DNA of 64,000 bases, taken from contig CANNFT010000012.1 of the NCBI GenBank assembly GCA_947503895.1, forward strand, positions 142,009 to 206,008, given 5' to 3'. The notes beneath the pieces were generated by a model. That model did no database searches, was not told where the DNA came from, and saw nothing but the letters and a program-made list of their open reading frames with translations. The first letter of the stretch is position 1. Each line of letters starts with the position of its first letter. The position numbers and the translations under genes were made by a program. Below, in pieces: positions 8,362 to 16,988 of the stretch. Origin of the DNA: an uncultured Saccharospirillaceae bacterium (GTDB taxonomy: Bacteria; Pseudomonadota; Gammaproteobacteria; Pseudomonadales; Oceanobacteraceae).

Positions 8362-9579
8362 ATGAGTATCGAAGTTAAAGCCCCTACATTCCCAGAGTCA
8401 GTAGCAGATGGGACCATTGCTACCTGGCATAAGCAACCCGGTGAAGCGGTTAAACGAGATGAGTTGTTGGTTGATATCGAAACTGACAAAGTGGTTCTCG
8501 AAGTAGTCGCCCAAGCCGACGGCGCGCTCACTGAAATCAAAAAGCAAGAAGGCGATACCGTATTGAGCGGTGAGCTCATTGCCATTTTTGAAGAAGGCGC
8601 AGGCAGCTCTGCTCCTGCTGCAAAAGCTGAAGCTGAGCCAGCGAAGTCTGAAGCAACGCCGGCGGCATCAGAAGATGTGAAAATTAATCCTGCTGCACGC
8701 AAGCTAGCAGAAGAGAAAGGTTTAAACCTATCTGAGATTAAAGCATCTGGTAAAGATGGCCGAATTACAAAAGAAGATGTGTTAAGTCACATAAAAGAAG
8801 CGTCAACACAAGCGCCAGCCGCACCGGTTGCAAAAGCTGCGGTTGAATCACCTGCTACCGTCATACCGCAAGGTGAGCGCGCTGAAAAACGTGTTCCTAT
8901 GACTCGTTTGCGTGCGACGATCGCTAAGCGTCTGGTTGCAGCCCAGCAAAATGCGGCAATGCTAACGACGTACAATGAAGTCGATATGCAACCCGTTATG
9001 GAATTGCGTAAGAAATACAAAGAGCTGTTCGAGAAAACCCATAACGGTACTCGTCTGGGCTTCATGTCATTCTTCGTTAAAGCTGCTACTGAAGCATTGA
9101 AGCGCTTCCCTTCTGTCAATGCTTCGATTGATGGCAGCGACATTGTTTACCATGGTTACCAAGATATTGGTGTAGCGGTGTCAACTGAAAAAGGTTTGGT
9201 TGTGCCTGTATTGCGTGATGTTGATGCGATGGGCCTTGCTGACATTGAAAAAGGCATAGTGGATTATGCTGGAAAAGCGCGTGACGGCAAGTTGGGATTA
9301 GAAGAAATGCAGGGTGGTACATTTACCATCACTAACGGTGGAACATTTGGTTCATTGATGTCTACACCGATCTTGAATCCTCCTCAAACCGCTATTCTTG
9401 GCATGCATAAAATCCAAGAGCGTCCAGTCGCCATTAACGGCCAAGTTGAAATTCGTCCCATGATGTATTTAGCTGTCTCCTACGATCACAGAATGATTGA
9501 TGGTAAAGAGGCGGTTCAGTTCCTTGTGGCTATTAAAAACCTAATTGAAGATCCGGCTCGTATGTTGTTAGACATCTAA
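8362..9579 (+). CDS. sucB: Dihydrolipoyllysine-residue succinyltransferase SucB (E2o)
   Basis: SucB forms the core of the 2-oxoglutarate dehydrogenase complex and transfers succinyl from lipoate to CoA. The 405-aa product has a single lipoyl domain (residues 1-75, lipoyl-lysine in DIETDKVVLEV). An Ala/Pro/Glu-rich linker and a peripheral-subunit-binding domain (about 110-145, 'INPAARKLAEEKGL') follow, then a linker and the catalytic domain. The active-site His and Asp are in 'SYDHRMIDGKEAV' near the end. It starts 31 bases after sucA. A long stem-loop lies downstream, before lpd. Confidence 0.97.
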   Translation: MSIEVKAPTFPESVADGTIATWHKQPGEAVKRDELLVDIETDKVVLEVVAQADGALTEIKKQEGDTVLSGELIAIFEEGAGSSAPAAKAEAEPAKSEATPAASEDVKINPAARKLAEEKGLNLSEIKASGKDGRITKEDVLSHIKEASTQAPAAPVAKAAVESPATVIPQGERAEKRVPMTRLRATIAKRLVAAQQNAAMLTTYNEVDMQPVMELRKKYKELFEKTHNGTRLGFMSFFVKAATEALKRFPSVNASIDGSDIVYHGYQDIGVAVSTEKGLVVPVLRDVDAMGLADIEKGIVDYAGKARDGKLGLEEMQGGTFTITNGGTFGSLMSTPILNPPQTAILGMHKIQERPVAINGQVEIRPMMYLAVSYDHRMIDGKEAVQFLVAIKNLIEDPARMLLDI

Positions 9580-9616
9580 TCTAACGGGTTGTTGTTACAC
9601 GCAAGATTGGTCGATC

Positions 9617-9669
9617 AATGCATTTCGTTTACTAGAGCGGCACGACCGCTTCGTAGAGCGAAGTGCATT
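9617..9669 (+). repeat. Compound stem-loop between sucB and lpdA
   Basis: An outer arm AATGCATTTCG (9617-9627) pairs with CGAAGTGCATT (9659-9669), with one G-U position. Inside it AGCGG (9636-9640) pairs with CCGCT (9646-9650). No T tract follows. It may set RNA stability or processing between the two genes. Confidence 0.5.
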
Positions 9670-9712
9670 TCAGTATTGAATAAAAATTGGGAATTTAACG
9701 AAGGAAAATTCC

Positions 9713-11149
9713 ATGGCTGAAAAATTTGATGTAATCGTTATTGGGGGTGGTCCTGGTGGTTATGTGGCGGCCATTCGTGCAGCCCAACTAGGTCTTAAGA
9801 CTGCTTGTGTTGAAAAGTGGTTAAATAAAGATGGTAAGTCCGTACTTGGCGGCACTTGTTTGAACGTTGGTTGCATGCCATCGAAGGCACTGCTTGATTC
9901 TTCGCATAAATATGAAGATGCCAAACATACCTATGATGTGCACGGGATCAACATTAAAGACGTGAGCATGGATGTTTCAACCATGCTGGCGCGTAAAGAT
10001 CAAATTGTAAAAAACCTAACTTCAGGTGTTGCGACATTGTTTAAAGCAAACGGTGTTACATGGTTTGAAGGTGTAGGTAAGTTACTGGCGGGTAAAAAAG
10101 TTGAATTTACCAATCACGCTGGAAAATCTGAAGTACTAGAAGCTGAAAACGTTATTTTAGCGACAGGCTCTGTTCCCGTTGAAATTCCACCTGCGCCACT
10201 GACAGAAGGCGTTATTGTCGATTCCACTGGTGCGTTAGATTTTGCCGAAGCGCCTAAGCGTTTAGGGGTAATTGGTGCGGGTGTTATTGGCTTGGAATTA
10301 GGCAGTGTTTGGAATCGCCTAGGTTCTGAAGTCACGGTGCTTGAGGCACAAGACAAGTTCTTGCACTTGGTGGATCAGCAAGTAGCCAAAGAAGCAGCGA
10401 AGCAGTTTAAAAAGCAAAATATAGATGTTCGTCTAGGGGCCCGTGTCATGGGCACAGAAGTGAAAGGCAAAGAAGTCACAGTATCTTTCACAGACTCAGA
10501 AGGCGAGAAAACGATTACGTTTGACAAGTTAATCGTGGCTGTTGGTCGTCGACCTTACACTGAAAATCTATTGAGTGGCGATTGCGGCGTTAATTTAGAT
10601 GAGCGCGGCTTTATTTTTGTGAATGATCGCTGTGCGACAGATGCTCCGGGTGTCTATGCTATTGGTGATGTGGTGCGAGGCCCAATGTTGGCGCACAAAG
10701 CATCGGAAGAAGGCGTCATGGTGGCTGAGCGGATCGCCAATCACAAAGCGCAAGTTAACTATGATTGCATACCTTCCGTCATTTACACCCACCCTGAAAT
10801 TGCTTGGGTTGGGAAAAGCGAAGAAGAGCTTAAGGCGTCTGGTGACAAATATAACGTTGGATCGTTCCCATTCGCGGCGATTGGACGTGCAATGGCAGCC
10901 AATGAAACGGCTGGGTTTGTAAAAATCATTGCCGATGCTGAGACGGATCGCATTTTGGGTGCCAGTGTTATTGGCCCAAGTGCCGGCGATTTGGTTCAGC
11001 AAGTGGTTATTGCAATGGAATTTGGTTCCAGTGCAGAAGATTTGGGGATGATGGTGTTCTCCCATCCAACGTTATCTGAAGCAGTTCATGAAGCGGCTTT
11101 GGGTGTGAACGGACATGCCATCCACAAAGCAAATCGTAAGCGTAAATAA
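9713..11149 (+). CDS. lpdA: Dihydrolipoyl dehydrogenase (E3)
   Basis: E3 reoxidises dihydrolipoyl groups of the 2-oxoglutarate dehydrogenase complex and usually also pyruvate dehydrogenase and glycine cleavage, reducing NAD+. The 478-aa product begins with the FAD-binding GGGPGGYVAAIRAAQLG. It contains the redox-active disulfide motif GGTCLNVGCMPSKALL, the NAD-binding GAGVIGLELG, the FAD-closing 'VYAIGDVVRGPMLAHKASEEG', and the C-terminal His-Glu catalytic pair in 'FSHPTLSEAVHEA'. AAGGAAA precedes the ATG. It sits between sucB and sucC, as in Pseudomonas (lpdG). Confidence 0.97.
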   Translation: MAEKFDVIVIGGGPGGYVAAIRAAQLGLKTACVEKWLNKDGKSVLGGTCLNVGCMPSKALLDSSHKYEDAKHTYDVHGINIKDVSMDVSTMLARKDQIVKNLTSGVATLFKANGVTWFEGVGKLLAGKKVEFTNHAGKSEVLEAENVILATGSVPVEIPPAPLTEGVIVDSTGALDFAEAPKRLGVIGAGVIGLELGSVWNRLGSEVTVLEAQDKFLHLVDQQVAKEAAKQFKKQNIDVRLGARVMGTEVKGKEVTVSFTDSEGEKTITFDKLIVAVGRRPYTENLLSGDCGVNLDERGFIFVNDRCATDAPGVYAIGDVVRGPMLAHKASEEGVMVAERIANHKAQVNYDCIPSVIYTHPEIAWVGKSEEELKASGDKYNVGSFPFAAIGRAMAANETAGFVKIIADAETDRILGASVIGPSAGDLVQQVVIAMEFGSSAEDLGMMVFSHPTLSEAVHEAALGVNGHAIHKANRKRK

Positions 11150-11184
11150 TTGTTTGCAGGTCAATCTGGCAAGGGGTTATTTGT

Positions 11185-11254
11185 TAGTAAGGCGCGATGG
11201 GTCCGAAACGAAACTGTTATATACAGATGAATTTCGTAAAAATGCGCCTTACTA
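11185..11254 (+). repeat. Nested 70-nt stem-loop between lpdA and sucC
   Basis: A perfect 11-bp outer arm, TAGTAAGGCGC (11185-11195) with GCGCCTTACTA (11244-11254), encloses a CGAAA/TTTCG pair and an inner CTGT/ACAG hairpin. This is a long symmetrical structure rather than a single terminator hairpin, and it has no flanking T run. Confidence 0.6.
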
Positions 11255-11347
11255 TTTGAAAAGTAATCCAAGAAGCCCCAGTAATAGGTGTTGATTGAGC
11301 AATTATTTTTAGTCTTAGTTTTGTTGATGTAACAAATAAATTTTAAA

Positions 11348-11381
11348 CGGCCTCATGCTGTAGCATAGGGCTGTTTTTTTT
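11348..11381 (+). terminator. Terminator-like hairpin just upstream of sucC
   Basis: A roughly 12-bp imperfect stem (CGGCCTCATGCT with AGCATAGGGCTG, wobble pairs and one mismatch) is followed directly by eight T residues. It ends about 23 bases before the sucC start, so it would either stop read-through from lpdA or attenuate sucCD. Confidence 0.6.
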
Positions 11382-11404
11382 AGAAAAGCATAACGAGGTC
11401 GACA

Positions 11405-12568
11405 ATGAACCTACATGAATATCAGGGCAAACAGCTTTTTGCTGAATATGGACTGCCCGTATCAAAAGGTATCGCGTGCGATACCCCTGAAGAAGCCGCC
11501 GCAGCAGCACAAAAAATCGGTGGTAATAAATGGGTGGTTAAAGCTCAAGTACATGCTGGTGGACGCGGCAAAGCTGGTGGCGTAAAGCTATTAGACAACG
11601 TTGATGAGATCAAAGCATTCGCACAAAAGTGGCTAGGACAAAACCTAGTTACGTATCAGACGGATGAAAAAGGGCAGCCGGTTAGCAAAATTTTAGTCGA
11701 AGATTGCACAGACATAGACCAAGAATTGTATTTAGGTGCTGTGGTCGATCGTGCATCACGTAAAGTGGTCTTCATGGCTTCGACAGAAGGCGGTGTTGAG
11801 ATTGAGACTGTGGCTCATGAAACGCCTGAGAAAATCCTTAAAGCAACCATCGATCCTCTAGTGGGTGCTCAGCCTTATCAAGCAAGAGACCTTGCGTTTA
11901 AATTGGGCTTGAAAGGCGATCAAATTAAGCAATTCACAAAAATCTTTTTGGGATTGGCAAAACTGTTTGTCGAAAAAGATTTGGCATTGATTGAAATTAA
12001 CCCGTTAGTGATTACCCCTGAAGGTAATTTGCATTGTTTGGATGCAAAATTAGGCGTAGATAGTAATGCGCTTTATCGTCATCCTGAGCTGGTGGCTATG
12101 CGTGATCCTTCGCAAGAAGATGCTCGTGAAGCAGAAGCGGCAGAATGGGAGCTTAACTACGTTGCGCTAGAAGGCAACATTGGTTGCATGGTGAATGGCG
12201 CTGGTTTGGCTATGGGCACCATGGATATTGTTAAGTTGCACGGTGGCCAGCCTGCAAACTTTCTCGATGTAGGCGGCGGTGCGACAAAAGAGCGCGTAGC
12301 TGAAGCATTCAAAATTATTTTGTCGGACGACAACGTTAACGCAGTTTTGGTGAATATTTTTGGCGGTATTGTTCGTTGCGATATGATTGCTGAAGGCATT
12401 ATTGGAGCCGTTCAAGAAGTGGGTGTTAAAGTACCAGTCGTTGTTCGACTTGAAGGTAACAATGCAGAACTCGGCGCAGCCAAGTTGAAAGATTCTGGAT
12501 TGGACATTATTGCAGCAACCAGTTTGACCGATGCTGCTGAACAAGTTGTTAAAGCGGCGGGGAACTAA
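11405..12568 (+). CDS. sucC: Succinyl-CoA synthetase beta subunit SucC
   Basis: SucC, with SucD, converts succinyl-CoA to succinate with substrate-level phosphorylation of ADP or GDP. The 387-aa product has the ATP-grasp opening MNLHEYQGKQLFAEYGLPV. Nucleotide-binding 'WVVKAQVHAGGRGKAGGVK' follows, then the metal-site 'ALIEINPLV' and the phosphate-cycle helix region 'VNIFGGIVRCD'. GAGG lies a few bases ahead of the ATG. It is separated from sucD by 2 bases, indicating co-translation. Confidence 0.98.
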   Translation: MNLHEYQGKQLFAEYGLPVSKGIACDTPEEAAAAAQKIGGNKWVVKAQVHAGGRGKAGGVKLLDNVDEIKAFAQKWLGQNLVTYQTDEKGQPVSKILVEDCTDIDQELYLGAVVDRASRKVVFMASTEGGVEIETVAHETPEKILKATIDPLVGAQPYQARDLAFKLGLKGDQIKQFTKIFLGLAKLFVEKDLALIEINPLVITPEGNLHCLDAKLGVDSNALYRHPELVAMRDPSQEDAREAEAAEWELNYVALEGNIGCMVNGAGLAMGTMDIVKLHGGQPANFLDVGGGATKERVAEAFKIILSDDNVNAVLVNIFGGIVRCDMIAEGIIGAVQEVGVKVPVVVRLEGNNAELGAAKLKDSGLDIIAATSLTDAAEQVVKAAGN

Positions 12569-12570
12569 TC

Positions 12571-13443
12571 ATGAGCGTATTGATTGATAAAAACACAAAG
12601 GTTTTGTGCCAAGGCTTCACCGGTAGTCAGGGTACTTTTCACAGCGAACAAGCCATTGAATATGGCACAAATATGGTTGGTGGGGTCACGCCGGGTAAAG
12701 GCGGAACCAAACATCTTGGTTTGCCGGTTTTCAATACAATGGAAGAGGCCGTAGCAGAAACGGGCGCTGATGCTTCTGTTATCTATGTGCCTGCACCATT
12801 TTGTAAAGACTCTATCTTAGAAGCTGCAAATTCTGGGGTTAAGTTAATTGTTTGCATCACTGAGGGCATTCCAACGCTTGATATGCTCGAATGTAAAGTG
12901 AAGTGCGACGAGCTTGGTATTACCCTAATTGGTCCTAACTGCCCGGGTGTGATCACACCTGGCGAAAGTAAAATAGGCATCATGCCTGGTCATATCCATA
13001 AGCCGGGTAAGGTGGGTATTGTCTCCCGATCCGGTACGCTGACCTATGAAGCGGTTAAGCAAACAACAGATTACGGTTTTGGGCAATCAACATGTGTCGG
13101 AATTGGTGGTGATCCTATTCCAGGATCAAACTTCATTGATATTTTGAAGTTGTTCCAAGAAGACCCTAAAACAGAAGCGATTGTGATGATTGGTGAAATT
13201 GGTGGTTCGGCAGAAGAAGAAGCCGCTGAATTTATCAAAGAAAACGTCACTAAGCCGGTTGTTTCTTACATTGCTGGTGTAACGGCTCCTCCAGGTAAGC
13301 GTATGGGCCATGCTGGCGCCATCATCGCTGGAGGCAAAGGAACTGCGGCGGAAAAATTTGAGGCTTTAGAAGCTGCAGGTGTGACCACTGTTCGCAGTCT
13401 TGCTGACATTGGACAAGCATTAAAAGAAAAAACGGGTTGGTAG
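12571..13443 (+). CDS. sucD: Succinyl-CoA synthetase alpha subunit SucD
   Basis: SucD binds CoA and carries the phospho-histidine intermediate. The 290-aa product shows the CoA-binding Rossmann start (SVLIDKNTKVLCQGFTGSQG), 'IGPNCPGVITPG', and the phosphorylated histidine in 'RMGHAGAIIAGGKGTA'. 'GGSAEEEAAEF' is a conserved block of the family. It is the last gene of the TCA cluster and ends 18 bases before a strong terminator. Confidence 0.98.
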   Translation: MSVLIDKNTKVLCQGFTGSQGTFHSEQAIEYGTNMVGGVTPGKGGTKHLGLPVFNTMEEAVAETGADASVIYVPAPFCKDSILEAANSGVKLIVCITEGIPTLDMLECKVKCDELGITLIGPNCPGVITPGESKIGIMPGHIHKPGKVGIVSRSGTLTYEAVKQTTDYGFGQSTCVGIGGDPIPGSNFIDILKLFQEDPKTEAIVMIGEIGGSAEEEAAEFIKENVTKPVVSYIAGVTAPPGKRMGHAGAIIAGGKGTAAEKFEALEAAGVTTVRSLADIGQALKEKTGW

Positions 13444-13461
13444 TCTAACAACCTTGTAGTG

Positions 13462-13488
13462 AAAAAAGCCCCTCTTGGGGCTTTTTTT
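13462..13488 (+). terminator. Intrinsic terminator after sucD
   Basis: AAAAAAGCCCC-TCTT-GGGGCTTTTTTT forms a perfect stem flanked by A and T runs, ending the sucCD transcript. Confidence 0.92.
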
Positions 13489-13698
13489 GATTTTACACCT
13501 AGGGTTTGAGGCGTAAAAGTGCTCAAATTTATAGATAAAAAGCGACACGCCGCTTTATCGGATTCAGTCCACATCGAAATTGCTGTATAACAGCGTCTCT
13601 TAATCTCAGCTATTCTGAATTTAATATGTAAAGGCTGTTGGCGGCCAATAGTCCTATTTTCGAGACGCAATCTGCCAACCCCATTACTGGAATCCGTT

Positions 13699-14181
13699 AT
13701 GAGTGAAGAAAATCCTTACCTTGGGCGTGCCCACCGTTTTGTCAGTATGCTTAGGCATTGTCAGGTGCTCGGCATGAAGGTCACAGAGGCTAATCCAGAG
13801 TCGCTGACCATCGAGCTACCCTATGACGAACGACATGTTGGCAATCCCAGTACAGGGGTTATCCATGGAGGCGTACTTACGACGCTTATGGATACGGCCT
13901 GTGGCACCATGGTGATTAATGCGTTGCCTGAATTTGAGCTTTGTCCAACATTGGATTTACGAGTGGATTACGTGAGGGCGGCTGAACCTGGGCAATCAAT
14001 TTTTGCGTTAGCGGAAGCGTATCGTGTATCTCGAAATGTCGTATTTACCCGTTGTACAGTCCATCAGGGTGATGTTAAAGAACCGGTGGCTAACTGTGTG
14101 GCAACATTTATGCGAATCGGCAGTCAGCTCACCCCGCCGGCTTTTCGTAATACTGTGCTTGGCACCGACGGTGGAGCGTAA
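13699..14181 (+). CDS. PaaI-family hotdog thioesterase (first of a tandem pair)
   Basis: The 160-aa product has the hotdog thioesterase pattern: 'HVGNPSTGVIHGGVLTTLMDTACG' followed by a strand reading 'TLDLRVDYVRAA'. In PaaI-type acyl-CoA thioesterases the HGG turn and the acidic residue on the following helix (here Asp of LMDTA) form the active site. The substrate cannot be read from sequence. It begins after the sucD terminator, and its stop is 2 bases before the start of a second thioesterase, so the two are very likely co-translated and may form hetero-oligomers. Confidence 0.85.
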   Translation: MSEENPYLGRAHRFVSMLRHCQVLGMKVTEANPESLTIELPYDERHVGNPSTGVIHGGVLTTLMDTACGTMVINALPEFELCPTLDLRVDYVRAAEPGQSIFALAEAYRVSRNVVFTRCTVHQGDVKEPVANCVATFMRIGSQLTPPAFRNTVLGTDGGA

Positions 14182-14183
14182 AC

Positions 14184-14621
14184 ATGATTTTTGAAGACAT
14201 TTTAAAGCAAGCTCATGAAACGGGCCTCTATCAGCCGGTTGTCGATGCGATTCCCTATGCAAACTTGGTGGGATTAGAGTTTCAACGCTTTGGCAATGAT
14301 GTCATTTTTCGATTACCGGACAACAGTGACAATATCGGCAACCCAATATTACCGGCGGTACATGGTGGTGTTATTGGTGGATTCATGGAAATGTCTGCCG
14401 CGTTGCACCTCATGATGGCGTTAGACGCGCCAGCTATGCCCAAAATTGTGGATTTTTCGCTGGACTATTTACGTGCGGCCCGCGGTGGACGTGACACGTT
14501 CGCGGAATGCCAAGTTATTCGACAAGGGAGCCGCGTGGCTAATGTCATCATCAACGCGTGGCAAACCCGTCGTGAAGACGCCGTTGCGACGGCTCGTGCT
14601 CATTTCTTATTGGCTCAATAG
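14184..14621 (+). CDS. PaaI-family hotdog thioesterase (second of a tandem pair)
   Basis: The 145-aa product is a diverged paralogue of its upstream neighbour. It shows 'NIGNPILPAVHGGVIGGFMEMSAAL' and 'IVDFSLDYLRAARGGRDTFAE', keeping the HGG turn, but the usual helix Asp is replaced by Glu (FMEMS). Acyl-CoA thioesterase activity is the family expectation; a role for the pair in lipid or aromatic acyl-CoA turnover is only inference. Both genes lie between sucD and htpG. Confidence 0.82.
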   Translation: MIFEDILKQAHETGLYQPVVDAIPYANLVGLEFQRFGNDVIFRLPDNSDNIGNPILPAVHGGVIGGFMEMSAALHLMMALDAPAMPKIVDFSLDYLRAARGGRDTFAECQVIRQGSRVANVIINAWQTRREDAVATARAHFLLAQ

Positions 14622-14742
14622 TATTCAGTCATATTTAACGCTACTTGTACGAAGGTCCCAGCTAGATAAGGCGAGCATTTGCCCGTTTTATCTTGCCCTC
14701 AGCTTAATCAGGGGCTTATGCAGTAAATCTCTCGCTATTTTC

Positions 14743-14771
14743 CCCTTGAAATCAAGATTCCTGCCCATACA
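14743..14771 (+). promoter_or_regulatory. Sigma-32 (heat-shock) type promoter for htpG
   Basis: CCCTTGAA (14743-14750), a 13-bp spacer and CCCATACA (14764-14771) match the sigma-32 consensus closely (CTTGAA with CCCCATnT). The predicted start near 14778 leaves a 40-50 nt leader for htpG. Confidence 0.75.
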
Positions 14772-14821
14772 TTGCTCCCAACATCGAATGATTTGTGAAT
14801 AGAACTTAACAAGGAGCTTTC

Positions 14822-16726
14822 ATGACTACGGCACAAAAAGAGACTTTGGGCTTTCAGACTGAAGTAAAGCAAATGCTTCACCTGATGATTCACTCGCTTT
14901 ATAGCAATAAAGAAATTTTCCTGCGTGAATTAATATCCAACGCTTCAGATGCCTGTGACAAATTACGCTTTGAAGCCCTGAATAACGCAGATGTTTATGA
15001 AGGTGACTCAGAGCTAAAGCTAAAAATCGAATTCGACAAAGAAGCAAATACAGTTACGATCCACGACAACGGCATTGGCATGAGCCGAGATGAGGTCATT
15101 GAGAACCTAGGTACGATCGCCAAATCCGGGACGGCGCAGTTCTTACAACAAATGACAGGCGATGAGAAAAAAGATGCACACCTCATTGGTCAATTTGGTG
15201 TTGGTTTTTACTCATCTTTCATTGTTGCCAGTGAAGTTGAGGTATTCACTCGTCGAGCGGGTGTTGCAAAATCTGATGCAGTGCATTGGACATCGAAAGG
15301 CGAAGGTGAATTTACGATCGAGCCGACTGAAAAGGCTGAACGTGGAACGACGATCGTATTGCACTTAAAAGCGGACGAATCTGAGTTTGCTGATGGGTTC
15401 CGCTTGCGCAATCTGGTGAAAAAGTATTCTGATCATATTGCCATTCCAGTAGAAATGGAAAAAGAAGTACACGGTGAAGAGGAAGAAAAACCGACTGAAG
15501 CCGAGTGGGAAGCGGTGAATAGCGCGAAAGCAATGTGGACTCGCAGTAAGAGTGATATCGAAGACACTGAGTATCAAGAGTTCTATAAGCACATCGCCCA
15601 TGACTATGAAGATGCATTGTCATGGTCTCATAACCGTGTTGAAGGTAAGTTAGATTACACCAGCCTATTGTACGTACCCAAGCGTGCACCGTATGACCTT
15701 TGGAACCGTGAAGGCAGCCGCGGCGTTAAGCTTTACGTTCAACGCGTATTTATAATGGACGATGCAGAGCAATTTCTGCCGCCGTATCTACGATTCATCA
15801 AGGGTGTCGTTGATAGTAATGACTTACCTCTGAACGTATCTCGAGAGATTCTGCAAGAGAATAAAAGCATTTCGTCCATGCGCAGTGCTTTGACTAAGCG
15901 TATCTTGGACATGCTGAAGAAGCTGGCAAAAGACGATGTTGAAGCGTACCAAACATTTTGGGAAAACTTTGGTCAGGTGCTTAAAGAAGGGCCAGCAGAC
16001 GATTTCAGCAATAAAGAAAAAATTGCAGAGCTTTTCCGTTTTGCTACCACGAAGGGCGATGATGACAAACAGGTGGTGTCCCTAGACAACTACGTCGAGC
16101 GCATGCAGGAAGGTCAAGATAAGATTTTCTACCTAACGGCTGAAAACTATTTGATGGCATCTCGTAGCCCTCACCTAGAAGTATTCCGCAAGAAAGGCGT
16201 AGAAGTATTATTACTGACGGATCGTGTTGATGAGTGGATGGTCAGCCATTTAAGCGAGTTCAAAGGTAAAACGTTTGAAGATATTACAAAAGGTGAGCTG
16301 GACTTAGGCGCTTCGGATAGCGAAGAAGAAAAAGCTGAGCAAGAAAAAATTGAAGAAGCACATAAAGATTTAGTGAGCCGAATGGAAGCTAAATTGGAAG
16401 GCAAGGTTGAGTCGGTTCGTATTTCACATCGACTCACCGATTCACCCGCTTGTTTGGTGGTTGGCAAGGATGACGTGGGCATGCAAATGCGCCGTATGTT
16501 GGAAGCCGCTGGTCAGGCACTGCCAGAAGCTAAGCGAGTGCTGGAGATCAATCCAACTCACCCATTGGTTTCGAAAATGGATCAGCAGTCTGATGAAGAT
16601 CGCTTCTCGGATATGGTTGAGATTGTTTATGAGCAAGCTCAATTGGCTGAGGGTACTCAGTTGCAAGATCCAGCAGGATACGTTGATCGTATTAATAAGC
16701 TTTTACTGGGCTTGTTAAACGACTAA
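14822..16726 (+). CDS. htpG: Molecular chaperone HtpG (Hsp90)
   Basis: HtpG is the bacterial Hsp90, an ATP-dependent cytoplasmic dimer that remodels client proteins. The 634-aa product is full length. The N-terminal GHKL ATPase shows the signatures 'LRELISNASDACDKLRF', 'DNGIGM', 'GTIAKSGT' and 'QFGVGFYSSF'. The middle-domain catalytic region contains 'LPLNVSREILQ' with the conserved Arg, and the C-terminal dimerisation domain ends in 'LLLGLLND'. AAGGAG precedes the ATG. A sigma-32-like promoter lies about 50 bases upstream, consistent with heat-shock control, and a terminator follows at 16791. Confidence 0.98.
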   Translation: MTTAQKETLGFQTEVKQMLHLMIHSLYSNKEIFLRELISNASDACDKLRFEALNNADVYEGDSELKLKIEFDKEANTVTIHDNGIGMSRDEVIENLGTIAKSGTAQFLQQMTGDEKKDAHLIGQFGVGFYSSFIVASEVEVFTRRAGVAKSDAVHWTSKGEGEFTIEPTEKAERGTTIVLHLKADESEFADGFRLRNLVKKYSDHIAIPVEMEKEVHGEEEEKPTEAEWEAVNSAKAMWTRSKSDIEDTEYQEFYKHIAHDYEDALSWSHNRVEGKLDYTSLLYVPKRAPYDLWNREGSRGVKLYVQRVFIMDDAEQFLPPYLRFIKGVVDSNDLPLNVSREILQENKSISSMRSALTKRILDMLKKLAKDDVEAYQTFWENFGQVLKEGPADDFSNKEKIAELFRFATTKGDDDKQVVSLDNYVERMQEGQDKIFYLTAENYLMASRSPHLEVFRKKGVEVLLLTDRVDEWMVSHLSEFKGKTFEDITKGELDLGASDSEEEKAEQEKIEEAHKDLVSRMEAKLEGKVESVRISHRLTDSPACLVVGKDDVGMQMRRMLEAAGQALPEAKRVLEINPTHPLVSKMDQQSDEDRFSDMVEIVYEQAQLAEGTQLQDPAGYVDRINKLLLGLLND

Positions 16727-16790
16727 AAGCGACCGAGTGCTTCAGGTCGTGAAAATGACTCCGCATACGTGGAGTCGTTCCTAAGTGCTT

Positions 16791-16830
16791 CAGTAAGGTG
16801 GTATGCGCCACCTTACTGGAACTTCTTTTT
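16791..16830 (+). terminator. Intrinsic terminator after htpG
   Basis: CAGTAAGGTGG pairs perfectly with CCACCTTACTG around a 6-base loop, followed by GAACTTCTTTTT. A smaller hairpin (TGACTCC/GGAGTCG) lies just upstream at about 16756-16779. Confidence 0.8.
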
Positions 16831-16988
16831 AGACGCAGATACTAATATCAAGCGTCACATCTCATTTTAATGGCAGATACAGGGTAGGCTAAAGCGAACC
16901 CTTAACGTATTATAAATGCCACATTTAATCGCTAAACAGACTCTATCAGAGCCGATTTAGCTAACACATAATAAGATAAAGGTGATTC

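Noticed and set aside
8325..8702. Long minus-strand frame opposite sucB
   Set aside because: It is antisense to the lipoyl domain and linker of SucB, and its Ala/Ser-rich translation mirrors the linker composition.
13590..13668. GCGTCTC/GAGACGC inverted repeat between the sucD terminator and the thioesterase gene
   Set aside because: Only 7 bp at about 65-bp separation, no flanking signal; too weak to report as a feature.
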